64,000 bases of DNA from Bemisia tabaci (lineage: Eukaryota; Arthropoda; Insecta; Hemiptera; Aleyrodidae): NCBI RefSeq assembly GCF_918797505.1, contig NC_092799.1, forward strand, positions 13,850,295 to 13,914,294, given 5' to 3'. The notes under the pieces are model-generated. The model did no database searches. It was not told the DNA's origin and saw nothing but the letters and a program-made list of their open reading frames with translations. Numbering within the stretch: the first letter of the stretch is position 1; each line of letters starts with the position of its first letter. The translations under genes were made by a program, and so were the position numbers. Positions 1-10,400 of the stretch are shown piece after piece.

Positions 1-744
1 GTAGAGATACATGATTTCGTACTTCGGCTATCGATGTTGACAGTCTCTTTCCGCCTGTCAGGAGGAGATTTCAGGACTTTTTTGGTTTTTAAGTCTCAGT
101 AGTCATAATTTCTCAGATCTTTTAGCGTTAATCCATGCCGCATTACAAATATAAACCATTTCTAACGATAATAATTCTTTCCCAATGGCATTGACCATGG
201 ATATGAAAAAAAATCTAAGCACTAAATTGGCGATTCCACTATTCTAGTATCATTATGAAATTCCCATGAGTTGAGCCCTACATGGATTTTAATTTCTCCG
301 GGTAGTAATTCAAAAACTGCATTTAGATTCCCTCACACAGCTGCACAAGACGTGTCCGAGAGACGGAGTTAAATCAGGTGTGAATCCAATGGTAATGCCA
401 AGACAGCGTTGGGCAAAAGAGGACCATCCACATCGCGACTTGAGCCTCGGGGGTCGTAGAATCGCGTGGGGGTCAGGGCTCACGTTGCGGTTCGGACGGT
501 CCGACCGAGTGGAATGGACTCACTCCGAGGTTCATCTGCATCGGGAACGAGGCGTAAAGAGGGAATTATGTGGCAGCGCGGGAGAATTGTTACACTTTCC
601 TTCGGCACCGATAAGATCGATTATCAAAAATTGCTCCTAATTGATGGAAAGGCCAATCGGAATGAACGAATAACGAATTGCACCGGCCACCGGCCACCGG
701 CAACAGCAGTCTCTCAACGGTGCCCCGACGACCGAGACTGTCAA
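1..744. other. No gene recognised
   Basis: Mixed-composition DNA. The only structure seen is a short (CACCGGC)3 run at 681-701. The open frames at 380-640 and 466-768 overlap in different frames and resemble nothing known, so they are treated as chance. Confidence 0.5.
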
Positions 745-752
745 CTATGCTG

Positions 753-915
753 CAGTGGCGAGGCGTGAACGATCGATTATCGATATTTCCCCATTTGAGG
801 CTATGGTAAAGAATCGATTATTAAGGTGCGCGTTGCGAACGCCCTATCCATCGATCCTTTCCATAGTGTTAAATGGCAGATCAATCGATGTATCGCGAAG
901 CACGCCACGCTACTG
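753..915. mobile_element. hAT-type MITE, copy 1
   Basis: A 163-bp inverted-repeat element. The left end reads CAGTGGCGAGGCGTG and the right end is its near complement (13 of 15 positions). It is flanked by CTATGCTG (745-752) and CTATGCTC (916-923), a 7-of-8 match. The inside is palindromic, with ATCGAT-rich arms. Copies lie at 13411-13575 and 46553-46716. CAGTGGC ends with 8-bp duplications are typical of the hAT superfamily. It has no coding capacity. Confidence 0.8.
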
Positions 916-923
916 CTATGCTC

Positions 924-1963
924 CCGTGGAGCGCCTTTGTGAACAGAGTATGGCCACTAAGGCTCCACTTTTGATTGACTCTGCTATTTCAGGCCTTTTA
1001 TAGAGATTTTAGGATCTGTTGCGAAAAGAACGGGAAATCTACGTTCCCGCATGCTACCTTTTCCAGCAAAAATATCCAGCTCAGAATTTTGGATTTTGTT
1101 TTTTTTGGATATTTTCGTGCCTTTGGAAATTTTGAAAATTTCGATCCGTGAAAGTTAAAAACAAGCTGTGAGGGAGAATAATAAAAGCTAATAAGTGGAT
1201 TTTGCTTTACAAAGTTGCAACTCCTTATGATAATCTATCCGGTTTTGTCAAAACTAGCATTCAATTCTTCAAAGAGAGCTATAAAGGGCTACTTCCTGGG
1301 AATATTCGCAAAAATCATGAAAAACAACCCGTCATATTATGACAAAGAATGCAAATTTGGGGAATCATAAGAGAGATCGATCAATTTATAACTCGCGCTA
1401 AGTCGGAAAATCATGGGAGCTAGCCTGATATATCCTACTGAATAATTTGGAAAAGAAATGAACATTTTGAAAATCTAGGAGCTTGTAGTAATGATGATGA
1501 TAGTAGTATCCTCGTAAAAAAATGTCTTCAAACTTGCAGATTACATATTGCTTGGATAGTAAGTAGAGGATTTGAAGGAACACGTATCGGCAACCGCCAC
1601 GCAGTGGGTCGAGTCAATCAGAGAAGTCGGACATGAAATTTTTGACTAAAACTGCAAATTTTGTTGTTTATTCAGCCACTATTTAAATTTTAACGGGTGC
1701 TTCTAGAAGGAAATTTCACTAGGAAACCAATGGAGCCACTTTTAGAACCTTAAAGTTTTGTATAAACGGAGTTATGAGCTTTTAAAGTTTCCAAATTTTG
1801 TCCAACCCCTCCAATTAACTCGATCCACCGTGCGCCAGGAGACTTTAACGCATGGATAAGAAAAAGAACCAAGGAAAAACGAGTCAAAAGGGGACTCTTT
1901 TTGCAGAAAAGATAGGGTTACTGTAAGCCATCTTTCACCTAGCTCAACTTTTTTTCTTAAACG

Positions 1964-1964
<1 letters not shown>
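924..1964. other. No gene recognised
   Basis: AT-rich DNA with no convincing coding frame. The segment at 1801-1842 has an imperfect direct copy at 2006-2045, sharing an ACTCGATC core and GTGCGCCA, which suggests a local duplication of about 205 bp around the CAA repeat. Confidence 0.45.

Positions 1965-2004
<40 letters not shown>
1965..2004 (+). repeat. (CAA)n microsatellite
   Basis: About 13 perfect CAA units. Read on the minus strand they encode the run of cysteines in the open frame at 1772-2053, so that frame is a repeat artefact. Confidence 0.95.
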
Positions 2005-2005
<1 letters not shown>

Positions 2006-2105
2006 CGACCTCTCCCATTGACTCGATCTTCTGTGCGCCACTGGCAAATTCACTGGCCTTTACTAATACATGACGACTTCATTCACGCAGGCTCGTAGGC
2101 GTATG

Positions 2106-2358
2106 CTGCCGTGCTAAGGAAGAACGCCGTATGAACAATCGAGAGTTGCCAAATTTCCTTCAATAAAAAATGTATTTTTGAAGAAATGTATGCATATTTT
2201 TCCTTGAAACTTTCAGACATTTTCGATTAAATTGCGTAAAACATTGTGTGAAAATTCTAGAAACAAATATTCACAATTTTCTCAGTAAATGCGATTTTTA
2301 TCGGAGGAAATTTGGCAACGTCTAAAGGTTCATACGGCGTTCCTCCTTAGCCCGGCGG
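2106..2358. mobile_element. MITE-A, copy 1
   Basis: A 253-bp foldback element. It begins CTGCCGTGCTAAGGAAGAA and ends in the near complement. The pairing continues inward through the segment containing GTTGCCAAATTTCC. It is flanked by TATG at 2102-2105 and 2359-2362, an exact 4-bp target duplication. This is the best reference copy for the family in the window. Confidence 0.85.
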
Positions 2359-3601
2359 TATGTCGATATGACGTCCAATGTTCAATGCCCACTCAGCACA
2401 AAGAATGCCCTCTTAAAAGTCGTATCCATGGCATATTATTCTGCACAGTTCATTGTGCGCCACAACGGCCGACACGTGAGAGGAGAGTAAAAGTTTGACG
2501 CATTGAATGAGTCGTTTCTTGCCTTCTCGATATAATGACGTCCACGCTGATTGAGAGATTAGCCCGAGCTTGAAATTCAATCCAGCTTTCATTTTGATGA
2601 TGCTTTTTTTAAATGATGGTGGTGATTTTTAAAAGATATTGGTGTTTTAATAACTATGAAAATGACACTAGTTTGAAAATTAATTTTGCGGCGACATAAT
2701 TTCTGTGGTAATTTCTTAAATGCCCATATCACTCAACAACCCCTATACCTCTTTTTTATACCATGTCCCTCTTGGTGGCCCAAAAAGAAGGAAAGAAAAA
2801 AAAATTATTCTTGGCTTCTTTAGGAATAAGTATGTGAGGCAATTTTAGAGTTATTTTAGAACAGATAACACCTCGAGTTAGGTTTTTGTTAGTGTTTTTT
2901 ACTTTCTTGTTATTTTATTGATTTTGATATTTGTTGTATATACAATATTTTACTTAGGCGTATTTGAATCTTTTACTAACCGATGTGATCTAGATAATCA
3001 AATTTTGAAATCTGTTTGGACCATTTTACCATTAATTATCTTAGTTTTCTTAGCATAGTCATCCATGCGCTTAAACACCGGGAGGGGAAGAAGATACGGT
3101 CAAAAACCATCTTAAAAGGGGGGAAGGATCCTAAGGTAAAAAATTCCTAAAAATTACCGAAAACTATTGTTTTTCGGAGATGATTTCAGATTGAAGAGAA
3201 GCAGGGAAACCGGATTCTCGGTGCCTTCCTGACCGGGTTTCCGCGCAAGATCTCGCCCACATGAGATTTTCAGGAGCTAATACACGTATCGTGGTCGAGG
3301 TGATCTTCTGACAATCCTCTAATTGGCGCTAATGACCGAAAGCATTTCAAGGTAAACGCCGCCGCCGAAACCAGATCGTCCAAGATTTTCGCGTCCCGCC
3401 ACTCTCCCGCGCAATTTCACTTTCACTGCCGATAATACCGAGGATATTAGCGGGAGATTACCCCTCCCTCCCCCCCGGACCCCGCTCCAACCCCCCCCCC
3501 CCTCCCCGACTCGACCACAATAGGGCAAATATATTTGTGCTAGATCGGAGCGGCCAAAAGCCATCAAACACGTAGCATTGCACTCGTGAGATACCGAGGA
3601 T
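2359..3601. other. No gene recognised
   Basis: AT-rich to about 3300, then GC-rich with long C runs near 3470-3505. The minus-strand frame at 3319-3729 gets its Gly and Arg content from those C runs and from the 3602-3652 repeat, and is not supported as a gene. Confidence 0.45.
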
Positions 3602-3652
3602 GGTCGAATCTCGATATCGATGGATCGAATCTCGATATCGATAGATCGAATT
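3602..3652. repeat. 24-bp ATCGAT-rich tandem repeat
   Basis: Two to three copies of a unit containing TCGAATCTCGATATCGAT. It accounts for the repeated IEIRSID motif in the minus-strand frame. Confidence 0.7.
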
Positions 3653-3688
3653 TCGATACGCCTCTCGCGTAGGATGCCAGAATACGTA

Positions 3689-4217
3689 GATCCCTTTTTA
3701 GAGAGAGTTGAGACAACGCGGTGGCTCATGGATGCACAAACGGGAATGAAGATTGCACAAATCGGAGGTTATTTGTAATCTTTGATCAACCCATTCCCGA
3801 ATTCCTATCTCCGTTCCCTCTCTCATTCCATTTGTTCCTTGGAGAATTTGCACACGAAAATTTTATTGCTTAAAGTGCCTAATGAGCTGAGTTCGCAGTA
3901 TTTCTCATAATTTTTTTCTGACTTGGGAAATTGAAGAAAAACTGATTTAAAAGTGAGAAAATGTGCCTCCTAATGACGTCATCTGGCGGCATTTCCCATT
4001 TTAACACATGTAGTTTAGCAGATTAGGTTATTTTGTCATATTTTCTCCAATAATTGTTCCATTTAGAAACCAGGGATATCCTCGTACTCAGTTTTCCTAA
4101 GAGTATCATCTTAAAGATGAAACATACAAAATTTCAGACGCTTGCAAATTCTCTAAAGGCCTAAAATACGAGAACCAATCAGAAATGGATTCGCATTGTC
4201 TTTACTCTCAGTATAAA
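3689..4217. mobile_element. Family D MITE, split by a family C MITE
   Basis: The ends match the 38961-39268 and 57054-57363 elements. The left part contains GAGAGTTGAGACAAC and ACAAACGGGAATGAAGATT. The right part contains CCAATCAGAAATGGATTC and ends in AGTATAAAGGGACTCT. The two halves are separated by the 3841-4154 insertion and join cleanly when it is removed. Confidence 0.75.
3841..4154. mobile_element. Family C MITE, copy 1 (nested)
   Basis: About 314 bp, with inverted ends GGAGAATTTGCA and TGCAAATTCTC. The core contains TGACGTCATCTGGCGGCATT. Copies lie at 12880-13203 (opposite orientation) and 29221-29544. It sits inside a family D element, so it is the younger of the two. Confidence 0.75.
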
Positions 4218-4789
4218 GGGACTCTAAAATTACGGAGCTAAATGTGGATATTTTGCGTGAGTTTAAATGGGGGGAAAGGCGCTGGTTTTTCTGCAATATC
4301 TGGCAACAGTGTAATGACGGAGGAGGGTATCGATTCCCTGGACCGCGCGGTCCAATTAAAACGCCGATTCCATTCCTCAAGATGATCAGCTCAGGATTGA
4401 GCTAATCGCTCCGAAAAACGCTCGGACTTGTTTTGTCTCCATTTTACTTCCTTTCAATTTCTACACCGAGGCGGGGCGGCGGGAAGGGGGGGGGGGCAGT
4501 TACGGCTTTTTAGCCGCGGCGCGAAAAAACGTAGTATAGCGGATCTGTCACGAGGTAATCTCGGCGCGGTAAATGGGTGGACATTTCCTCGGCGCTTGAT
4601 TGAGCGATGGAAGGCAGGATTGTAAACATCGAGGATGGGGGGGGAGGAGGAGGAGGGAGATTATCCTGTTTTTCTGTGAGCTACGTGATGGAAAAGGAAA
4701 AGTGGCAAAAATGCGAGGAATCCGCGCAATGCAAACGTGCCGGCGCGAGAGGTGTGCTTTTTTGAAAATCTGTACCGAGTGCTGTCAAT
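4218..4789. other. GC-rich stretch, no gene recognised
   Basis: Contains G runs near 4486-4496 and 4638-4660. It could be a decayed island. Neither the reading frames nor the repeats give an identity. Confidence 0.35.
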
Positions 4790-4933
4790 TGTCAAGCTCG
4801 GAGACTTGAACGCAAGGATAGAAAGAGAAGAGGTATTGTATAAGCATTGTATTTACACTTAATTAAAACGATAATCGAACACACTTATGGAGACGATGAA
4901 GAGGTCAGGAATGGGAAGAAATAGAAGAGGCGC

Positions 4934-4935
<2 letters not shown>
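4790..4935 (+). repeat. Dispersed repeat shared with 56217-56338
   Basis: Begins with CAAGCTCGGAGACTTGAACG and continues with CACTTATGGAGACGATGAAG. The same order occurs at 56217-56338. A shorter related motif (CTTGCGTTAAAGTCTCCGAG, on the opposite strand) occurs at the edge of the 27236 repeat. Its nature is unknown. Confidence 0.6.

Positions 4936-4936
<1 letters not shown>

Positions 4937-4975
<39 letters not shown>
4937..4975 (+). repeat. Poly(T) tract
   Basis: An uninterrupted run of about 39 T. It could be the reverse of a retroposed poly(A) tail, but no retroposed gene is recognisable upstream or downstream. Confidence 0.9.
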
Positions 4976-4979
<4 letters not shown>

Positions 4980-5125
4980 ATAACTACTGAAAAAAACTCA
5001 ATCTAAATTCCTAAAATCAAGCCATACTGGCGTAAAAGGTGTGATTTTTGGAGAAATCTTTGCTATAAATGAATCATGTCCATCGTTAAGCCTGAAGCCT
5101 TAAAGGCAACACGGAGAAACGGCTT

Positions 5126-5160
5126 TAGGGCTGGGACCTGCGCGGGCGGTCCCAGCCCTA
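5126..5160. repeat. Perfect 13-bp stem-loop
   Basis: TAGGGCTGGGACC and its exact complement GGTCCCAGCCCTA, separated by 9 bases. It abuts the TA target site of the next element. Confidence 0.8.
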
Positions 5161-5386
5161 CACTGGAAAAAAACACATTGGATCTAGAGTCCAGACTCTG
5201 AAAAACATCGACAAGAAAAAGTACTTTTGATTCAATCAGAATCTAGCTTAAATCAAGAATTAAGCCTCTTAATTTAAGCGGATTTCGTTTTCTTTCAAGC
5301 AAAAATCCGATTGAATCAAGAGTATTTTTTCTTGTCAGTGTTTTCAAGAGTCTGGACTCTAGATCCAATGTGTTTTCTTTCCAGTG
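5161..5386. mobile_element. Family E MITE, mariner-type, copy 1
   Basis: A 226-bp palindromic element beginning CACTGGAAAAAAA and ending CCAGTG, with TA on both sides (5159-5160, 5387-5388). The arms share GGATCTAGAGTCCAGACTCT near the ends. A second copy is at 59405-59634. The TA duplication fits Tc1/mariner-type mobilisation. Confidence 0.85.
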
Positions 5387-5388
5387 TA

Positions 5389-6067
5389 ATCGGGTAGGTA
5401 AAATTGCTTTACCTCATACCCCATAGGGGCAGGCTCGGCTCGGCGCGGGCAGGGCCCAGTCTTATCTACCTCGACAGTAATATGAACCGAAATAGAGATA
5501 GAATACCTCACCGTACTCACGGTTTGTATGACGCACTTTTTTCTTTAGTGAGACTATTTTTCCGTGTAAAACACAGCATTGATGACCTATTGGTTTGGTA
5601 GGTTCGTCATATGAGTATATCCTGACATTTACTAAAAAAATGTACGATATAATTGTAAGCAGACACATTTTATGACAAAATCTGCCGCCTGTGATGTGGT
5701 AAAAGCGGATCCAGCAGAATAGCAACACCGGATTTCCTCCATTTAAACCTATGTTAAGTAATCGATCCTTATAGGAGCACCTGACCCCTAAAAAAATCGA
5801 TACATTTCCATAAGCTTAAACAGGGGATAAAACAATGTTGCCAATTTGCTGGATTCACTAATGTGGTAAGAGGGTCTCGGGAGGAGACAAGGCGGTAATT
5901 CAGGATTGCGCGGGTCTAAGAAAATATATGAGGATTGCACAGAAAAGGCACAAGGATTGCGCGACTAGAACCCTTAACATTTGCTACAAGAAAGCGCGAA
6001 TTTAAAATGAAGTTAAATAAGGTAAAAGTTTGACAAAACAGGAAACAGTTCGAAAATAAACGTATTT
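5389..6067. other. No gene recognised
   Basis: Mostly unique DNA. AGGATTGC recurs three times at 5902-5960. No coding frame is convincing. Confidence 0.4.
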
Positions 6068-6577
6068 TCGTGTTAACGATAGTTTAAGTTAGTTTGTTGA
6101 CAAGTCATCGATGTCCTCCCTTCTGATGATGAATGAAGTGGAAAGATTGAATAATGGTTGTGGGAATAAAGAATTTTTCTAACTGTTTTCGGAAAAAATA
6201 TTTAAACGCGAGAAACGAAGCAACGTTGCAATGCTCATACGGTTTCGAAACACAACATGATGAGCCTTCCAAGCTCTATTTTTCTATGCCGCGATCATTT
6301 TAACGCGAGTTCGAATAATCGCTCTAAACACAGTGCGGCCGGCGCGGCGCGGCGTTAGACGTATATGAGCGCCTGCAAGCCTGGAGGAATACTTCACGCA
6401 TTGCGCTAAACAGTCCGGTCGGCGTCAAGCCCATATCAGCGCCTACATGACTGCATGAATACTTCTTGCATTGCGCCAAACGCAGTGCAGTCGCGTCAGT
6501 TGGCGGGAATGCATATCAGCGTCGACAAGACTGAATGAGTGCTGTAGGACTGCGTGTCATCATTCTTGACTTTCGAC
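6068..6577. mobile_element. Family F element with GC-rich subrepeats, copy 1
   Basis: Matches the reverse complement of 46984-47465, including TTGTTGACAAGTCATCGATG and GCGAGTTCGAATAATCGC. Between 6335 and 6545 are about three degenerate 75-80 bp subrepeats, each with a GCGCCT..CAAG block followed by ATACTTCACGCATTGCGC. The copy at 46779-47702 has clear terminal inverted repeats. They are not evident here, so this copy is probably incomplete. Confidence 0.65.
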
Positions 6578-7296
6578 TCGAGTTTTTACCACAATCAAAG
6601 GGGAAATTTGTATCCTCATTGTAATGATTCAGGAAATCGGATGATATTTAATTGTTTTTTGGTTACATTAAAGGAAAATAGAACGAACGAAAACATCGCG
6701 TCGGAATTTTCGATACTTTTATTTGAGATCATTTAAGTAAATTTGCGGGCACTTTTCAGAATAATATCGTGTAGCTCTTTAAAAACATATATTGAAAATG
6801 AAACATAAAAGTGGTGCATAACGTTGCAATCAGAGATTCGCTTTCTTTCGCGTGCACCCGTCGGGGTTTGAATCCATTCATTTCTTAAAAAACTTGAAAT
6901 TGGTTGTTCTAAGATTTTTTACTTGTAGTTTTATTCAGTGTTTGACGGTCGCAGGCCCCTGGTACACTTTTTAAATATCTATAAAAGATCTCGAAGAGAG
7001 ACATGCCCGATTGCCCGTAAGTGAGGAGAGAATGAACAGTCTTCCACGATATAGTTATCTCCCACAAACTACCAAGGTTGCCAGATTAACGCTTCCTCCT
7101 TGAATATTGAATATTCGCGCAAACATGTGAATTTCAGTACGAGAAAAATTCGCGCAATCCTATGCATCTCCAAAATGGTGAAAAAGGGGGCATGCGCGCA
7201 ATCCTATCGCAGCCAGACAAAAACGGTTACTTTCAATAAGAAAAAATCGGACGCACCACTTGTGCTTGTGTTGTCTATCTGGAAACCCACGTCATT
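6578..7296. other. No gene recognised
   Basis: AT-rich. The frame at 7100-7588 runs into the MITE-A copy that follows and is a chance frame. Confidence 0.4.
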
Positions 7297-7548
7297 CTGC
7301 CGTGCTAAGGAAGAACGCCGTATGAGCCTTTTTGACGTTGCCAAATTTCCTTCGATAAAAGTTGAACTTACAGGAAATATTGTGCATATTTTCCCCCAAA
7401 ATTTACAGATAATTTTGTACGCAATTAAGTCTAAAATATCTGGATATTTCAATGAAAAAGTGCATGAATGTCGTCAAAACTGCATGTTTTATCAAGTTAA
7501 ATTTGGCAACTCACGAATGTTCATACGGCATTTTTCTCAGCACGGCAG
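7297..7548. mobile_element. MITE-A, copy 2
   Basis: A 252-bp foldback element with full left and right arms. The flanks CATT and AATT agree at three of four bases. Confidence 0.85.
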
Positions 7549-7655
7549 AATTAGTGTTGGTGCCAGAAGGAAAAAGTTCCGAGCTTGAAAACTGAGAGTT
7601 TCCTTTTGAAAAATTCAGGTATTCAGTCGAGTCGGTGGCACTCCCAACGGTTAGT

Positions 7656-8170
7656 AATGGAGATGTTGCATTTGTGAGGAATTTGCGATTTGACTGTTGG
7701 TCCTTAAGTAAAAGTTCGCGAGAAACACGATGGTGCCACTGGTTTTCTCTGAAATCAACTCCCAAGCTCAAAAAAAGCCCTCAAAGTGAGGCCAAAATGG
7801 AGGGGATATCCCACGCTATCCTGAGAGTCCACTCTCAAGACGAACTCTCCATGCAAAGATAGGGAGAAAATACATTGACAGGGCTGCCTTTTTATTTGGC
7901 GACTCCAAAACTAAAAACACGGCATCCCTGCTAATGTATTTGCTTCATATTTTTGCATGGAGAGTTTGTCTTGATGTAGAGGTCTGTGGACTCTCAGGGT
8001 AGCGTGGGATCTGGATATCCCCTCCATTTTGGCCTCAACTTGAGAGATTTTTCTGAGCTTGAGAGTTGATTTCAGAGAAAACCAGTGGCACCATCGTGTT
8101 TCTTGCGAACTTTTACATAAGAATCAATAGTCAAATTGCAAATTCCTCACACATGCAAACTTCTCCATTA
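7656..8170. mobile_element. PAL-B palindrome, copy 1
   Basis: A hairpin element of about 514 bp starting AATGGAGATGTTGCA and ending TCTCCATT. The arms of about 240 bp pair almost throughout. Landmarks are GTGAGGAATTTGCGATTTG, CGAGAAACACGATGGTGCCA and CCAAAATGGAGGGGATATCC, each mirrored in the other arm. Full copies lie at 13637-14144, 27861-28361 and 37945-38452. No target duplication is clear. Confidence 0.85.
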
Positions 8171-8801
8171 AAGCTGAGCTTTTATGGATGAGCTGTTGAA
8201 TGAAGAATGACACTATAGAATGCAAGGGTCCGGACATTCTTTTGAGACTCATAGGCGAAAGTAGGGGGACAGGAGGGCCTGGTTCCTCCCCCTCCCAGAA
8301 ATCCAGGCCCCTTAGGTTTATGAAAGCATCCCATTTTAAAAAAGAATATTTTCCAATAAAAATAATGTTTTCAGCAATTTTGTATGTTTTCTGCGTTATT
8401 TTTTGGAAAAATGGCTCGGGGGATTCCAAACCAGTCTTAAGTAATTCTAAAAGAAGGGGGATCGAGTGGTTGGCTTACGCGTGGCTTTCAAAGGGGGAGA
8501 GGAAGGGTCACAAAGTTGGCTAAAATGACTTGTATAATACTTAAAAGGTCATTAAGTTTCTTTAAGTGTATAGAGAATCTATAGGATATCAATATTTTCT
8601 TACATAGTTAATTTGAACTTCAACAAAATCTGTGTGGATAGGATCTTGTTCACTATCTGGTAAATGTCACGTCTTATCCATAAATAGCTTTTTACATTCA
8701 TTATTTAGTTTACACCTAGTTAATTTTATCATGGAAAGCGTTACTCTTATATGATAACTCGGAGACTTTAACGTAAGGCTAGAAAAGTAAACACAGCTAA
8801 T
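8171..8801. repeat. 630-bp repeat joined to PAL-B, copy 1
   Basis: Closely matches the reverse complement of 27236-27860. Shared landmarks are GGTCCGGACATTCTTTTGAG, TGGTTGGCTTACGCGTGG and TATGATAACTCGGAGACTTT. The 107-residue frame at 8200-8523 lies entirely in it, and the other copy does not keep that frame open, so it is not a gene. Together with the arms on each side it may be the middle of a longer PAL-B relative. Confidence 0.75.
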
Positions 8802-8956
8802 GCTATCCCCTTCATTTTGGTCTCAAGTTGAGAGCTTTTTTTGAGCTTGAGAGTTGATTTCAGAGAAAACCAGAGGCTCCATCGTGTTTCTCGCGAACTT
8901 TTACAAAAGAATCAACAGTCAAATCGCAAATTCCTCACACATGCAACTTCTCCATT
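8802..8956. mobile_element. PAL-B, right arm only
   Basis: About 155 bp matching only the right half of PAL-B, from TTCATTTTGGTCTCAAG to ACTTCTCCATT. With the 7656-7830 arm it could form the terminal repeats of a 1.3 kb element. Confidence 0.75.
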
Positions 8957-9431
8957 CGATGAATTCCGGGAGTACCGTTCCGAATCGATCTTTTGCATGA
9001 GTTTGATTGGATCGACATAATATGATTCTCGCTTATAGTCGCGTTCGACTCATCGCACCGAACCAGAGCGCAACGGTATTGATTCGATTGTTTCAACTCC
9101 ATGCCTAAACGAATCATCGACGTGCTTCATTCTTCGGCGAAATGAAATTCAGACTATGTAATAGCCGAGATGCTTCGATCGAACACAAAGGTATGGCACC
9201 TATCCCCAGATACTAATGACATGTGAGAATGGCTACGCATTAATGTCTCACCTGGCGCTCACAGCTATTTTTCCACGGCTTTCAGCTCAAGATTGGAAGT
9301 TGTCGTCAGCGAACTTACTTTTGTAACGAAATGCTGGAGAGTTAAATAAACAAAATACCACTATTGTAATTGTAAAATTATCCCATTCTAGAGTGCACCG
9401 GAATCAGTTTAGTGCTGATTTGACTCCAGTA
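8957..9431. other. No gene recognised
   Basis: Contains several GATTCG and CGAATC words, but no frame or repeat copy was recognised in the window. Confidence 0.4.
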
Positions 9432-9500
9432 CTGCCTTGCTAGTTAAGAACGGCGTATGAACCTTCAGACGTTGCCAAGTTTCCTCTGATAAACCCCGAA
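9432..9500 (+). mobile_element. MITE-A, left end only
   Basis: Matches the first 60 to 70 bases of MITE-A (CTGCCTTGCTAGTTAAGAAC and on), then loses similarity. It is a truncated copy. Confidence 0.7.
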
Positions 9501-9624
9501 TTTACTTTAAAACAAGGTAAATTGATTAAGATATCAAGTTGCAAGCCAATATAAACAAGTAATATTTTAAACTACATGTGGATGAAAAATAATATACAAC
9601 TTACAAGAAGTACTTGTACCCACA

Positions 9625-9872
9625 CTGACTTGCTAAGGAAGAACGCCGTAAGAACATTCGAGAGTTGCCAAATTTCCTCTGGTAGAACATGAATCTCTAG
9701 GGAATGCACATTTTTTTTGAAATTTTCAAGCATTTTAGATCAAATTGAGGAAAAAATTGTCTCAGAAATTAGAAGAAAAGTATCCAAAAATGTTTTTCAT
9801 AAATTCGGTTTTTATTAAAGGGAATTTGGCAATGTCTGAAGGCTCATACGGCGTTTTTCCTTAACACAGCAG
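9625..9872. mobile_element. MITE-A, copy 3
   Basis: A 248-bp element with both arms, somewhat diverged at its ends. The flanks CACA and TACA agree at three of four bases. Confidence 0.8.
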
Positions 9873-10048
9873 TACATTACTTGTCTTATTTTGGCTTGTA
9901 GCTCGATTTTGTAATCAATTTACTATGTTCTAGACAGCTTAGCCAGCCAAATTTAGCAATAAAATGTATACTTTAAAACTTTGTAATAAATAATATGTTT
10001 TATTGACTTTATTAAAAGTTTGCGACGAATCCACAAGTTTCCCGAAAC

Positions 10049-10400
10049 CTAGCTGCTATATCGGAGATGAAAATGCAAGTGGCTAAACGAGGAGAGGAGG
10101 GAGGGGGACAGGAGGAGAGGAAAAGAGAGGGAGCAACAAGAGGCGAGAGTGAAAAGACATGACCAGGATATGGTGTTTCTCAGGAGTGCGAGATGAGGAT
10201 GGCGGTCTAGCGCCAATTCATTCTCGACACGAACCAGTTCGATCACGCTACAATTTTGAACATTTTGCCGCCGTTTCTGCTCTCCGCGCGGAGGCCCGAC
10301 TGCGAACCACCTTCCGTCGAGGTGTCGCACTTCGCCATAAGTTTCGGTTCTTGCAACGAAGACTACGTTTGTTCAACCTTTCGGTGTTGCCCCCGTGAAC
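10049..10400. other. GC-rich island, possible promoter or 5' exon
   Basis: A purine-rich block at 10080-10150 is followed by CG-rich sequence to about 10400, in sharp contrast with the AT-rich DNA that follows. Frames are open on both strands (10049-10330 minus, 10159-10398 plus), as is usual in GC-rich DNA. No protein is recognised, and promoter or exon status is only inferred from composition. Confidence 0.3.

Noticed and set aside
3319..3729. 136-codon minus-strand frame
   Set aside because: Made of C-run-derived Gly/Arg tracts and an ATCGAT tandem repeat, and it runs into a MITE.
4937..4975. Poly(T) as a processed pseudogene tail
   Set aside because: No exon-like or gene-like sequence was found next to it on the minus strand, and no flanking duplication.
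8200..8523. 107-codon frame
   Set aside because: It lies in a 630-bp repeat whose second copy (27236-27860) does not keep the frame.
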